From positions 62,001 to 126,000 of the forward strand of contig NZ_HG964408.1 in NCBI RefSeq assembly GCF_000612805.1: a DNA stretch of 64,000 nucleotides, written 5' to 3'. This DNA is from Bacillus ndiopicus (GTDB taxonomy: Bacteria; Bacillota; Bacilli; Bacillales_A; Planococcaceae). This document shows positions 53,599 to 62,583 of this stretch, in pieces (position 1 is the stretch's first letter; every line of letters starts with the position of its first letter). The notes under the pieces are model-generated. The model had not been told where the DNA came from. It saw only the letters and a list, made by a program, of their open reading frames with translations, and made no database searches. A program made the position numbers and the translations under genes.

Positions 53599-54318
53599 AT
53601 GAATCTTTCTTTGCAAGATATTGTAAAAACGTATAATGGTCATGCTGTATTAAAACATTTTACTGCGACATTTCCAGTAGAAGGTTGCTATTTGTTGCTA
53701 GGAGAAAATGGCGCCGGGAAATCGACGCTAGCAAAATGCATTGCGGGCGATATTGTTTATGATAGCGGGACAATGCATTATCAGCATAACCGCCCAGTAG
53801 CAGAGGATGTAGCGTTACAATACCAAACATTTGATAGCTATAGCCATTTAAAAATTGCTGAGGTCATACGGCTTTTTCAAGCACTAACTAGAGGTTCTGG
53901 TGATTTAACAGAGCTGTATAGTTTACTTGAGTTAACTACATATAGCGATATTTTAGTGAAAAATGCTTCAGGTGGTCAGCGCAAAGCACTATCAATTTAT
54001 TTAGCGTTTTTGTTAAATAAACCGATAATTTTGCTTGATGAGCCATTTGCAGACTTAGATTTGACGAAGAAAAAGCAATTTGCTGCATTTTTGCAAAAAG
54101 ATATTAAGGAGTCTCAGCGCATTATCATCGTTATTAGTCATGAGGTGGCGGGCTTCGAGAGGCTGTTCGATTCGATTTATATTTTACAAGATGGTCGGTT
54201 AGCGGATCACGGCACGTTAAATGCCTTAGAAGAAAAATATCCTAACCCTATGTTTAAAGGGATTGAGGGCATTTATTTTGAAGTAACAGGCAAAGTATTA
54301 GGAGGGCGAGTAGGATGA
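53599..54318 (+). CDS. ABC transporter ATP-binding protein
   Basis: 239 residues from ATG 53599 (ATGGGGGC upstream). Walker A GENGAGKS at 35-42, signature ASGGQRKAL, Walker B IILLDEPFADLD. Overlaps the permease by 4 bases. Part of a five-gene unit that ends with an ECF sigma factor. Substrate unknown. Confidence 0.9.
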   Translation: MNLSLQDIVKTYNGHAVLKHFTATFPVEGCYLLLGENGAGKSTLAKCIAGDIVYDSGTMHYQHNRPVAEDVALQYQTFDSYSHLKIAEVIRLFQALTRGSGDLTELYSLLELTTYSDILVKNASGGQRKALSIYLAFLLNKPIILLDEPFADLDLTKKKQFAAFLQKDIKESQRIIIVISHEVAGFERLFDSIYILQDGRLADHGTLNALEEKYPNPMFKGIEGIYFEVTGKVLGGRVG

Positions 54319-55061
54319 TAAAACAAATTACACGTACATTTATATTAGAAAGCATGCGGAACTATGGAGTAGGCTTTGGTAATGTACTACCAGCATTTAT
54401 TTTCTTAATCATATCCTTTATTATAAAATCTGTTGTCAATGAGGAAACATTTCAATACATGGTGAAGGGGCAGTTTTTGCCTGTTTCAATTTTACTACTG
54501 CTATTCTCATTTGCTTTTTCAAGTGCTACGATTTATTTAGCGGATATGAAGGCCAATCGCACATTTGATTGGCTGAAGCGTACAAAGATAGCTGCATCCA
54601 CTTATTATATAGGGATGGGGATCGGCGTATTCATTTTAGCAAATATTGCATTAGTGTTGTTATTAGCTAGCTATAAACTATTAATTGATATTACATGGAG
54701 TAATTTTTTGCTTATATTATTAATGTGCAATTTTGTTTTGCTTGCACTGTATCCATTAAGCTTTATTTTGGCGGGGCTTTTTAAAAATGGCAAAATGGCA
54801 CAAAGCATGCTTGTACCAACGATGATTTTATTGATGTTTTCGATAACGATGACAACAATGTTTTTAACGCTTGCTGGCAAGAACCCGCAGCACTATTTTA
54901 TCTTTTTAGTGTGGAATCCAATGCTTTATTTGAATGATGGCCTACAATATTATTTAGGTTTAACGGCAACTACATGGCTTCCTTTGTACCAATATTTTAT
55001 TATTTTAGCAGGCTGGAGCTTAGTACTTGCGCTGATTGCTCGCAAAGTTTACCACAGATAG
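54315..55061 (+). CDS. ABC transporter membrane protein, six helices
   Basis: 248 residues with six hydrophobic helices (about 20-40, 55-75, 98-120, 128-150, 160-182, 220-242). No extracellular domain, as in simple ABC-2 exporters. ATGA overlap with the ATPase gene. Confidence 0.85.
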   Translation: MIKQITRTFILESMRNYGVGFGNVLPAFIFLIISFIIKSVVNEETFQYMVKGQFLPVSILLLLFSFAFSSATIYLADMKANRTFDWLKRTKIAASTYYIGMGIGVFILANIALVLLLASYKLLIDITWSNFLLILLMCNFVLLALYPLSFILAGLFKNGKMAQSMLVPTMILLMFSITMTTMFLTLAGKNPQHYFIFLVWNPMLYLNDGLQYYLGLTATTWLPLYQYFIILAGWSLVLALIARKVYHR

Positions 55062-55070
55062 GAGGAAAGA

Positions 55071-55454
55071 ATGATGGGAATTGGCTGGATTGTTTCGTTA
55101 ATTGTTGGAGGGCTGTGGATGATTGTCATTTTAGCGATAATTATACCATTTGATCGAAAGCATATTGTTCGAGAAAATCGAAAAATAAATTATCGCAAAA
55201 CAACGATTTATTTACGTTGGAATGTTTTTGATACAATAATATTTACATTAGGCTTTTATACAATTATTTGTGTGCAGGCGTTAAATATGCTGATTTCAAA
55301 AGGGGAAGATGTAACGAATCCGTATGTGCAATTTTTTACAAATCAATCACAAGTATGGGTGATTATAATTGTTATTTATTCATTTGTACGTATTTCAAGC
55401 ACATTAAAATCCATCAAAGCCCGTTTGGGGGATGAGCTAGATGATGACAAATGA
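55071..55454 (+). CDS. small membrane protein in ABC/ECF operon
   Basis: 127 residues, three hydrophobic helices (about 5-25, 52-72, 92-110) with a basic loop after the first. AGGAGGAAA lies before the ATG. Its end overlaps the sigma factor gene by 14 bases. No family recognised; it could be a sensor or anti-sigma component. Confidence 0.75.
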   Translation: MMGIGWIVSLIVGGLWMIVILAIIIPFDRKHIVRENRKINYRKTTIYLRWNVFDTIIFTLGFYTIICVQALNMLISKGEDVTNPYVQFFTNQSQVWVIIIVIYSFVRISSTLKSIKARLGDELDDDK

Positions 55455-55968
55455 GGATTTGATGCTCGCGTATCAAATGGGGGATGTTGAGGCATTTACT
55501 AAGCTGTATAATCAATTGTATAAGCCTTTGTACAGCTTTTTATTTCGCTATACGGGTGAGGAACAGTTAAGCATTGATATTGTACAAGATACATTTGAGC
55601 AGCTACAAAAAAAGCACCTAGATTTTGATGCGCAAAAGGGCACTGTAAAATCATACATATTTCAAATTGGTTATCGTTTATTAATCAATAAGCTTAATCG
55701 CAGGAAAAAGTGGCGTAGCTTTTTTCCATTTTTAGTACCTATACAGACGACTTCTTTTTCAACAGAGGATAAACTTGCGGTACAGCAGGCGATTGCCAAG
55801 CTGCCAGAAAAGCAGCGCGGTGTCATATTGCTTGCGTATTACCATGATTTACAGCAGGATGATATTGCTAAAATATTGGCGATACCTGTTGGGACGGTTA
55901 AGTCGAGATTACATCAAGCATTAAAGCGTTTAAAAGAGGAGTTAAAGGAGGATTTTCATGCTGAATAA
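55441..55968 (+). CDS. ECF-type RNA polymerase sigma factor
   Basis: 175 residues. Region 2 (about 8-75; DIVQDTFEQLQK) binds the -10 and core enzyme; region 4 (about 110-168; LPEKQRGVILLAYYHDLQQDDIA, VGTVKSRLHQALKRLK) binds the -35. Starts within the preceding membrane gene and overlaps the next by 11 bases, so all are translationally coupled. Confidence 0.88.
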   Translation: MMTNEDLMLAYQMGDVEAFTKLYNQLYKPLYSFLFRYTGEEQLSIDIVQDTFEQLQKKHLDFDAQKGTVKSYIFQIGYRLLINKLNRRKKWRSFFPFLVPIQTTSFSTEDKLAVQQAIAKLPEKQRGVILLAYYHDLQQDDIAKILAIPVGTVKSRLHQALKRLKEELKEDFHAE

Positions 55969-56212
55969 GGAATGGGAAAAGGAAGAAAAGCTACAGCGAC
56001 AATTAGATCAGTTCGAAGTGCAAATCCCAGAAAAACTCGCAACTCATAAAAAAAGCCGATGGGACCGTTTCATTACATATTTAGGCTCACCTGCAAAAGA
56101 TCCTTTAGAGGAGTGGAGCAGTACAACGACAGGTTATGCAGCCTTGCGTATTATGCCGCTTGCATGTGGGCTAGTGCTAGCGATTATGCAATGGCTGAGT
56201 ATAGGGAGATAG
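55958..56212 (+). CDS. small single-helix membrane protein, candidate anti-sigma factor
   Basis: 84 residues. A charged N-terminal half (KEWEKEEKLQRQLDQFEVQIP) and one hydrophobic segment (about 60-80), ending six bases past it. This is the position of an anti-sigma factor after an ECF sigma gene, but there is no zinc-binding HxxxCxxC motif and no extracellular sensor domain, so it is either a minimal or a truncated anti-sigma. Confidence 0.6.
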   Translation: MLNKEWEKEEKLQRQLDQFEVQIPEKLATHKKSRWDRFITYLGSPAKDPLEEWSSTTTGYAALRIMPLACGLVLAIMQWLSIGR

Positions 56213-56214
56213 GG

Positions 56215-56245
56215 AAGCGTGAGAGCTAGTTTTCTCACGCTTTTT
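56215..56245 (+). terminator. intrinsic terminator after the ABC/ECF operon
   Basis: AAGCGTGAGA (56215-56224) with TCTCACGCTT (56233-56242) and T5. Confidence 0.88.
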
Positions 56246-56251
56246 ACCGTT

Positions 56252-57046
56252 TTAGATTTTAAAACGCAGCATATTCCAAAAGCCGATATCCTCAAAGCCT
56301 AAGCGCTTGTAAATCGCCCCAGCAGCAGGGTTATCATAAAATAAACAAAGCGACTTGCCTTCATCTAGGATTTCTCCGCATAGCTTTTGCATGCATTTTG
56401 TTGCATAGCCTTTTTTCTTGTAGTCTGCGTGTGTCGCAACAGCAACAACCATTGCAGATAGGCTATTTTCAGCGGTAGTAGAGGCAGTTGATACCATGAC
56501 ATCACCCTCACGCATAAAATAAGTACGCCCTGTTTTGCTTTCCAAAACGCGCAGCTTGCCTTCGACTGAAATTGGACTGCCTGCAAATTCAGGAATCGTC
56601 TTTAATAGTGCCACATTTTCCTCGATTGTTTCATGTGTTAATAGCTCTATGTTTTGTAAGTCCTGCTCTTCATAAATTTTTTGTAATGCTGTACATTTTG
56701 CATAATACAGTTCTTTCTTTTTGAATAGCTCTTTCTGAATTAGTGGCTCTAGCTGATCTGTGACATGCTTTAAGCCAGATAGCTCTGTTGCCTTTTCATC
56801 GCTGTTAATAATTGCTGCAAAGCCTTCTACATCAAAGACTCCTTGTGCGTAAGGTATGTAGTTACCCTCGTATTTTAGTAATACTGCAATTAGCTGATTT
56901 CCTTCAAATTGTCCCCAAATTTTTTGGAATGGCTGGTCATAGCCAAATGCCTCAATATCGCCAATAATAAAAAGATTTTCAGCAGGCTGTTGCTGGACGA
57001 GTGCCATGCAAATGTCATGATCTGCAGCTGTTAAAAGTCGTATCAT
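56252..57046 (-). CDS. GNAT family N-acetyltransferase
   Basis: 264 residues. The C-terminal half has the acetyl-CoA motif (VVAVATHADYKKKGYATKCMQKL near 200-222) and YKRLGFEDIGFW at the end. The N-terminal half is a degenerate second GNAT-like lobe. Substrate unknown. AGGGGGAGA ribosome site. Monocistronic. Confidence 0.85.
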   Translation of the reverse strand: MIRLLTAADHDICMALVQQQPAENLFIIGDIEAFGYDQPFQKIWGQFEGNQLIAVLLKYEGNYIPYAQGVFDVEGFAAIINSDEKATELSGLKHVTDQLEPLIQKELFKKKELYYAKCTALQKIYEEQDLQNIELLTHETIEENVALLKTIPEFAGSPISVEGKLRVLESKTGRTYFMREGDVMVSTASTTAENSLSAMVVAVATHADYKKKGYATKCMQKLCGEILDEGKSLCLFYDNPAAGAIYKRLGFEDIGFWNMLRFKI

Positions 57047-57129
57047 GGAATCTCCCCCTTAAAAGTAAATTAATGCAATAATAGAGAAAAAGATTGCGAA
57101 TGTCAACAACATTTAAGTGGAGGGGTTTT

Positions 57130-57208
57130 AAAACATGGAATAAACTTCGAAAAACATGGAATAAACCTCAGAAAACATGGAATAAAACTAAAACGTAGAA
57201 TAAAATCA
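57130..57208 (+). repeat. intergenic tandem array E, four units of about 21 bp
   Basis: ATGGAATAAA recurs at 57135, 57156 and 57177 (exactly 21 apart), with a diverged fourth copy (GTAGAATAAA at 57195). It lies between the aminotransferase stop and the GNAT start, both on the minus strand. Same period as the other arrays but a distinct sequence. Confidence 0.75.
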
Positions 57209-57211
57209 AGC

Positions 57212-57243
57212 AAACCGAGCTTTCAATGCGAAAGCTCGGTTTT
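57212..57243. terminator. terminator of the aminotransferase gene
   Basis: Perfect 13-bp stem (57212-57224 / 57230-57242) with loop AATGC and A/T flanks. It lies directly after the minus-strand aminotransferase stop codon. Confidence 0.88.
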
Positions 57244-57246
57244 GCC

Positions 57247-58410
57247 CTATAAAATATTTGCTAATCTTTTAATGCCTTCTTCGATAATTTCAGGTGTTGA
57301 GTTTGTGTAATTTAAGCGCATCGTGCTAACATCGCCAGCTTGCACATAAAACGGATTGCCGGGTACGAAGGCTACTTTTTGTTCCATTGCTTTATTAAAA
57401 ACATCCATTGCGGAACGCCCATCATTCATCGTTGCCCAAATAAACATGCCACCTTGAGGTTTGGTATACGAAACATAAGATGGGAAGTATGTTGCCATTG
57501 CCTGTAGCATCGCGTCGGATTGGGTTTTGTACAAGTTTTTAATTTTTTGAATGTGCTGCGATAAATCGTTATTTAATAAATAATCTGCAATAACATATTG
57601 CGAGAAAATATTTGTATGCAAGTCTGTTGCTTGCTTCGCTGTTTCAATATGCTGTAACAGCTCTTTATTTTTCGTAATAATAAAGCCAAGGCGCATACCT
57701 GGTGTTACGATTTTTGAGAATGAGCCTAGTAACACGCTATTTTCTAGTTTACCTGCACCGATATAAGGTAAATGCTGTCCTTCAAAGCGCAGTTCACCAT
57801 AGGGGTCATCCTCTATTAAAATAACATCATGGCGTGATACAAGCTCATATACTTGTTGACGTTTTTCTAAAGAGTAAGTAAGACCTGTTGGGTTTTGGAA
57901 ATTTGGTACGGTATATATAAACTTCACATTCGGCTGCTGTAAAGCATGCTCAAGCTGTTCTAAATTTAGACCATCCTCCTCTAATGTTACAGGATAAAAT
58001 GTAGGTTCAGCTAAAGTAAATGCTTGAATTGCACCTAAATAGCCAGGCTCTTCGATAATAATGCCGTCCCCTTTATTCACTAGCACTTTTGCTAATAACT
58101 CCAATGCTTGCTGTGAGCCTGTTGTTAGTAAAATGTCATCAGGATGTACTTGTAAGTTATATTGACGATTATATTTATCAGCAATATATTGACGTAATGG
58201 TAAGTAGCCTTGTGTTGCAGCATATTGGAATAGTTTGGCACCATGCTGCTTCATTGCACGATCGATGGATGTATGAATATCCTCTAGCGGGAATGAAATG
58301 GGGTTTGGTAAGCCACCAGCAAAAGAAATAACATCGTTTGCTTCGGTTACCTTTAAGATATTTCGAATAAATGAAGAGGGGGTATTTAAAATTCTGTCTG
58401 AGTACTGCAT
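57247..58410 (-). CDS. PLP-dependent class I/II aminotransferase (aminoadipate/branched-chain type)
   Basis: 387 residues. Fold type I enzyme: SFAGGLPNPISFP near 29-41, TTGSQQALELLAKV, NPTGLTYS, EDDPYGELRF, and the PLP lysine in LGSFSKIVTPGMRLG near 232. The N-terminal pattern matches the LysN/AADAT-like group of broad 2-oxo acid aminotransferases. AGAAGG ribosome site. Specificity is not determined. Confidence 0.88.
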   Translation of the reverse strand: MQYSDRILNTPSSFIRNILKVTEANDVISFAGGLPNPISFPLEDIHTSIDRAMKQHGAKLFQYAATQGYLPLRQYIADKYNRQYNLQVHPDDILLTTGSQQALELLAKVLVNKGDGIIIEEPGYLGAIQAFTLAEPTFYPVTLEEDGLNLEQLEHALQQPNVKFIYTVPNFQNPTGLTYSLEKRQQVYELVSRHDVILIEDDPYGELRFEGQHLPYIGAGKLENSVLLGSFSKIVTPGMRLGFIITKNKELLQHIETAKQATDLHTNIFSQYVIADYLLNNDLSQHIQKIKNLYKTQSDAMLQAMATYFPSYVSYTKPQGGMFIWATMNDGRSAMDVFNKAMEQKVAFVPGNPFYVQAGDVSTMRLNYTNSTPEIIEEGIKRLANIL

Positions 58411-58568
58411 AATGTAAACAACCTTCTTTGTTTGATTTTTGCGAAAATTATAACATTTTTAAATTATCTGCACAATATGCTTCGTGAAAAAAATTACAAG
58501 CAAGCTTTTTTAGTTAAATAAGCTTATAATATATTAGTTGAGTTTAATTAAGAAAGAAGGTTGTCATC

Positions 58569-58940
58569 ATGACAGTAGCATTAGTATTAGGTGCTAGTTT
58601 CGCTTTGTTAGCGATTGTGCTAGGCGCATTTGGAGCACATGCTTTAAAGGACAAATTTCCTGAACCTAGATATGCCGCGATTTGGGAAACGGCAGTACAA
58701 TATCATATGTACCATGCATTAGGGCTTGTAGCAGTAGGTATTTTAGGATTTGATGTAATTTTAGGTACAACAACTGTGCTTCAATGGGCAAGTTATTTAA
58801 TGGTAGGGGGCATCCTGCTATTTTCAGGTAGCCTTTATGTGCTAGCTGTGACAGGTGTGAAAAAGCTAGGTGCCATTACACCACTAGGTGGGCTGCTATT
58901 TATTGCGGCATGGGCATGTGTAATAATTGCGATTGTATGA
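58569..58940 (+). CDS. DUF423 membrane protein (YwdK-like)
   Basis: 123 residues with four membrane helices; LGAFGAHALK near 21-30 and YHMYHALGLVAVG near 46-58 are conserved in DUF423. AAGAAGG before the ATG; TATAAT near 58526 could be its -10. Function unknown. Confidence 0.88.
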   Translation: MTVALVLGASFALLAIVLGAFGAHALKDKFPEPRYAAIWETAVQYHMYHALGLVAVGILGFDVILGTTTVLQWASYLMVGGILLFSGSLYVLAVTGVKKLGAITPLGGLLFIAAWACVIIAIV

Positions 58941-58971
58941 CTATTGAGCGTAAGCTTGATAGTCTTTTTTT
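58939..58971 (+). terminator. intrinsic terminator after the DUF423 gene
   Basis: GACTATTGAGC (58939-58949) pairs with GCTTGATAGTC (58954-58964; two G-U) around a GTAA tetraloop, followed by T7. Confidence 0.87.
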
Positions 58972-58986
58972 ATGAAATCTAAAAAT

Positions 58987-59060
58987 GTCGGTGGTTTTCA
59001 GTGAAATATCGGCGGCTTTCAGCAAGATATCGGCGAAATTAAAAAAATATCAGCTTTTTC
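58987..59060 (-). repeat. intergenic tandem array C, CGC-N-GATA family in inverted orientation
   Basis: On the plus strand ATCGGCG (or a variant) occurs at 58987, 59008, 59029 and 59049, steps of 21, 21 and 20. On the minus strand the units read CGCCGATATNTNNCTGAAAGC, the same core as arrays A and B. It sits between the DUF423 terminator and an ECF sigma gene. Confidence 0.82.
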
Positions 59061-59121
59061 TTAAAAAGTGCAAGCTAAATTTAAAAAATTGCAGTCTAAT
59101 CAGTATAGAGAGGTGAAAAAT

Positions 59122-59649
59122 GTGAATGAACGGCTAATTCAACAAGCACAAAAAGGAGATGATGCAGCATATATTGCGCTCTTTCAGCAGTATGAGCAGG
59201 AGCTGTATGCCATGGCTTTTATTTATGCAAAAAATCAGGATGACGCGCTCGATATTGTTCAAGAATGTGCCTACCGTTCTTATAAGGCAATCCAACAATT
59301 GCGGGAGGTAGGCTATTTTAAAACGTGGCTCGTTCGCATTTTGATCAATTGTGCGCATGATTTATTAAAAAATCGGCCGCATTATGAGGAATTAGATGAT
59401 ACATATTTAGTTGAGGAACCGATGGAGCTCGATATGCATTTTACTATGCAAAGCATTATGGAAAATTTATCGATTGAGGAAAAGCATGTCGTTTTACTGA
59501 AATATTATGAGGACTTTACATTTGAACAAATTGCAGACATTTTACAGCTCAAGCTCGGAACAACGAAAACAATTTTGTATCGTGCATTAAAAAAATTAAG
59601 AGCAAAGCTAGAGGAGGAGGACATTGCGGATGAAATCTTTAAAGGATGA
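59122..59649 (+). CDS. ECF-type RNA polymerase sigma factor
   Basis: 175 residues from GTG 59122, chosen because AGAGGTGAAA lies just upstream; longer frames lack a ribosome site. Region 2 (AYIALFQQYEQELYAMAF; DIVQECAYRSYKAI) and region 4 (IEEKHVVLLKYYEDFTFEQIA; LGTTKTILYRALKKLR) are complete. Overlaps the following membrane protein by 20 bases, the usual sigma/anti-sigma arrangement. Confidence 0.88.
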   Translation: MNERLIQQAQKGDDAAYIALFQQYEQELYAMAFIYAKNQDDALDIVQECAYRSYKAIQQLREVGYFKTWLVRILINCAHDLLKNRPHYEELDDTYLVEEPMELDMHFTMQSIMENLSIEEKHVVLLKYYEDFTFEQIADILQLKLGTTKTILYRALKKLRAKLEEEDIADEIFKG

Positions 59650-60733
59650 ACTTCGTCAAATAGAGATGCCAAATCAGCTGCATGAACGAGCTGTAACGGG
59701 TATTCAGCGTGCTGCAAAAGAACAACATCGAAAAAAATGGCTACCAAGCTTTTTGGCGATTCCGCTAACAGCAGCAATTGCTTATTTTATTTGGCTTGTA
59801 TCTACAGGACCGATTACCGAACAAAATAAACAGGCAGCAGGGGTAGCAAAAGAATTATATAACGTCTACTGGATTGCAGGAATCTGTACAGCACTACTAC
59901 TTGTTATTACCGCGCTACTTAGTACACGTTATAAAAAATGGCGTAAACAATTGGCACTGTTTTTTGTTATTGCTTTGTCATGGATTTGGAATAGTGCTTA
60001 TTATGAAGCACAGCAGCTACCCCAGCCATATGTTTATCCGATATCGGTTAGCCTAAGGTCGGAGTATGATTTTAAAACCATTTACATTCATGCAATTATC
60101 AATAAAAAAGACTTTGAAAAAACGATACAAAATATTGTCATTAACGATGTAAATCTTCCAATAACTGAGGTGAATAGTGTGAGTTTAGAAAGCACAGCAC
60201 ATCATATTTCAACAGATGCAACACTTAATTTAAAGCCCGCAGATATAATCGAGGCGATGAATCGACGCACGCCAATTGAAGCATATGCCTTTTTTTCTGA
60301 TGGTCAAAAAATTCCTTTTGACGCTGAGTTTATTGAAATAAAAGGGGGAGAGGATTTACAGGGCGATGGAATTGGCATTAGTACAAAGTACCGTATAGAA
60401 ACGATTAATACAGATATTACAACAATCAAAGCATTTACTCCTCCTTCTGCCGCCAGTAGTTATGAGTTGTGGAATGAAGGGAAACTAATACAGCGCGTTG
60501 GTGTAAACGGCGAGGAGGACATAGATTTACTACCATATAAAATGGAAAGTCGCCATTTGAAGCTAGTTTATACGCTAAATGACAAAAGAGAGCTGTATAG
60601 CTATCAAAGTCAGTACTATAAGATGGAAACGGCAGATGGCACAATGCTTCATAGTCAGGGTGTTATATTTTTCCCTCCGCTTTCGCGTGATATTGTAAAA
60701 CAAGTACGACAGGAGATGATGGAGCATGACTGA
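59630..60733 (+). CDS. membrane protein, likely anti-sigma factor
   Basis: 367 residues. Short cytoplasmic N-terminus (KSLKDELRQIEMPNQL), hydrophobic helices near 41-60, 84-103 and 110-130, and a large extracytoplasmic beta-rich domain (about 135-367). The layout and the overlap with the sigma gene suggest a membrane anti-sigma that senses an external signal. GGAGGAGG ribosome site. No named family recognised. Confidence 0.7.
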   Translation: MKSLKDELRQIEMPNQLHERAVTGIQRAAKEQHRKKWLPSFLAIPLTAAIAYFIWLVSTGPITEQNKQAAGVAKELYNVYWIAGICTALLLVITALLSTRYKKWRKQLALFFVIALSWIWNSAYYEAQQLPQPYVYPISVSLRSEYDFKTIYIHAIINKKDFEKTIQNIVINDVNLPITEVNSVSLESTAHHISTDATLNLKPADIIEAMNRRTPIEAYAFFSDGQKIPFDAEFIEIKGGEDLQGDGIGISTKYRIETINTDITTIKAFTPPSAASSYELWNEGKLIQRVGVNGEEDIDLLPYKMESRHLKLVYTLNDKRELYSYQSQYYKMETADGTMLHSQGVIFFPPLSRDIVKQVRQEMMEHD

Positions 60734-61256
60734 GCAATGGCAAATCGCGTTAAAATGGCTGAGTAGAGGGTTAATTTGTTCGACCTTCACATTCTTTTTA
60801 CCTTATATCTATGTATTATCGTTGTTTATCATCTTTTATGGCGTATGGAAAATACCTGAAAAAAGCAAATTAAAAGGGGTTCTTTATATTGTTATGCTTA
60901 TTATTATGGTGGATGAATTATTTTCAGCAAAATGGTATACACAATATATTATTTTTGAAGATATGATGAGCTGGTTTTTGTTTATATTTAAATATTTAGT
61001 GTTACTATTTATTATTTATATGCTACAGCCCCTTTCTGAAAAAACGGATAGCATGCAAGCATTTAAGAAAGTAGAACGATTTGGTATGTTTGTCATAGCA
61101 GCTTCTCTTTTCGCATTTTCTTTTGGTATGAACGTAAAGGATGATTTTCAATTAACGATTGTTTTTGGAGCTGCTTTATTTTATTTAGCTGCGTTAATTA
61201 TGTTGATTCGATTTATAAAAGAAATGATGCGAACGGGTTTGTTATTTTTAAAATAA
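60726..61256 (+). CDS. membrane protein in ECF operon, function unknown
   Basis: 176 residues, five hydrophobic helices (about 15-40, 50-65, 80-100, 118-135, 145-165). Its start overlaps the putative anti-sigma gene by 8 bases, with CAGGAGATGATGGAG upstream. It may help in signal sensing; no family recognised. Confidence 0.7.
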   Translation: MTEQWQIALKWLSRGLICSTFTFFLPYIYVLSLFIIFYGVWKIPEKSKLKGVLYIVMLIIMVDELFSAKWYTQYIIFEDMMSWFLFIFKYLVLLFIIYMLQPLSEKTDSMQAFKKVERFGMFVIAASLFAFSFGMNVKDDFQLTIVFGAALFYLAALIMLIRFIKEMMRTGLLFLK

Positions 61257-61287
61257 TAATTAGCATGTAAATAGCTTTAAAACAAAC

Positions 61288-61336
61288 AAAGCACATGAAA
61301 TCAAAGGGAAAAGCTTTAATTTCATGTGCTTTTTTT
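61288..61336. terminator. bidirectional terminator
   Basis: A 14-bp stem (61288-61301 / 61319-61332) with T run ends the ECF operon and faces the opposing peptidase gene. Confidence 0.85.
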
Positions 61337-62324
61337 AATCTCCTTTTTTAGCTTGGCGCTCCCAAATGAGCAGCGATGGGAATGGGTCAAATGCCCATTC
61401 ATTGCGCCCATCAAATTTATACATACCATAATGTAAATGTGGGGGGAATTTGCCAGATGTTCCTTCCTTGCCATAGCCTGAGCTGCCGACATAGCCGATG
61501 ACAGTGCCAGGACCTACAATATCGCCAATAGCTAAATCAGGATGGAATGATGATAAATGTGCATAATAATGATACGTATTATTCACATCGCGAATGCCAA
61601 TGCGCCAGCCACCATAATCATTCCAGCCCATCACTTCAATAGCCCCATATGAAGTGGAATGGACAGGTGTTCCATAGCTTGCAAATAGATCCGTGCCTTC
61701 ATGCGTTCTTCTGCCACCCCAGCCTCTACTCGCGCCCCAAGTACCTTTATAGCTGTAATTCGCACGAACTGGAATAGGAAAGGCTCGTTCTGCTAAGGCG
61801 ACTGTATTGTATTTTTTATAAACTCCTGCGATAACATGGATTTGATTAATTATTTGATCATTTTCGTAATATTCCTCTAATGCAGCTTGGAATGTACCAG
61901 CTGTCGCGTGAGCTTGGTGCAAGTAGTTGATAAGCGTGCGCAGTACATCTGCATCTTGCGCTGGATCTGCCACGCCGTCATTATTGCCATCTTGTCCATT
62001 ACCAGCAAAATAAGCGATTGTTGAAGGTGCTGTATCTTGTGCGGAAGGATTAAGAGGGCCAGACCAAAAATGCGAAGGGAATTGTATGGAAATGATACCT
62101 TCACGTGTTGCTATATCTTTACGCACTGCTTGAATATTGCGTTCATATTGGTCGATTGCGGCGATGTAATACCATGGGACAATTGGGCTTTCAAATTCAT
62201 AATAATAGGACATTCGTTGTGCGTATATTTCATCTTGTGAAAGTGCTTGTTGTGCGTTACTATTTGTAGTTACGCACAAACTTCCGAGTAATAATATAAA
62301 CGCGATTATTGGAAAATTACGCAT
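61335..62324 (-). CDS. secreted M23 family metallopeptidase
   Basis: 329 residues. Signal peptide about 1-24. The C-terminal LytM/M23 domain (about 195-310) carries zinc ligands in RTHEGTDLF and the HLHYGM active-site pair, cutting peptidoglycan peptides. The middle segment (GNGQDGNNDGVADPAQDADVL, about 110-130) resembles the calcium-loop-like stretch of lytic transglycosylase-type proteins. ACGGAGG upstream. B. subtilis LytH is similar in size, but identity is not certain. Confidence 0.87.
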   Translation of the reverse strand: MRNFPIIAFILLLGSLCVTTNSNAQQALSQDEIYAQRMSYYYEFESPIVPWYYIAAIDQYERNIQAVRKDIATREGIISIQFPSHFWSGPLNPSAQDTAPSTIAYFAGNGQDGNNDGVADPAQDADVLRTLINYLHQAHATAGTFQAALEEYYENDQIINQIHVIAGVYKKYNTVALAERAFPIPVRANYSYKGTWGASRGWGGRRTHEGTDLFASYGTPVHSTSYGAIEVMGWNDYGGWRIGIRDVNNTYHYYAHLSSFHPDLAIGDIVGPGTVIGYVGSSGYGKEGTSGKFPPHLHYGMYKFDGRNEWAFDPFPSLLIWERQAKKGD

Positions 62325-62583
62325 TGTACATGACCTCCGTTCTATGTGTATAGTATGACCGCTTTTTTTGATGTTATGAGTAGGTAATTAGTTATATTGG
62401 ATGTTTATAAATATATGGATTTGAGTATTTAATCATAAATTAACTATAAATAATTAATAGGTATACACGATAATAGAAGTACAGAGAACTTTGTATATGC
62501 AATAAACGTTGTTTAGTTTTTGTGTAGTGGAGTATGTTACTGTAAGTGGCGCAAAATATTACAAATTTTAAGGAGGGTAAGAT
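62325..62583. other. intergenic region between divergent genes
   Basis: About 260 AT-rich bases without a gene. It must hold the promoters of the M23 gene (minus) and the REC protein (plus); no consensus pair was convincing. TTGTGTAGTGGAGTATG near 62518 is a weak candidate. Confidence 0.5.
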
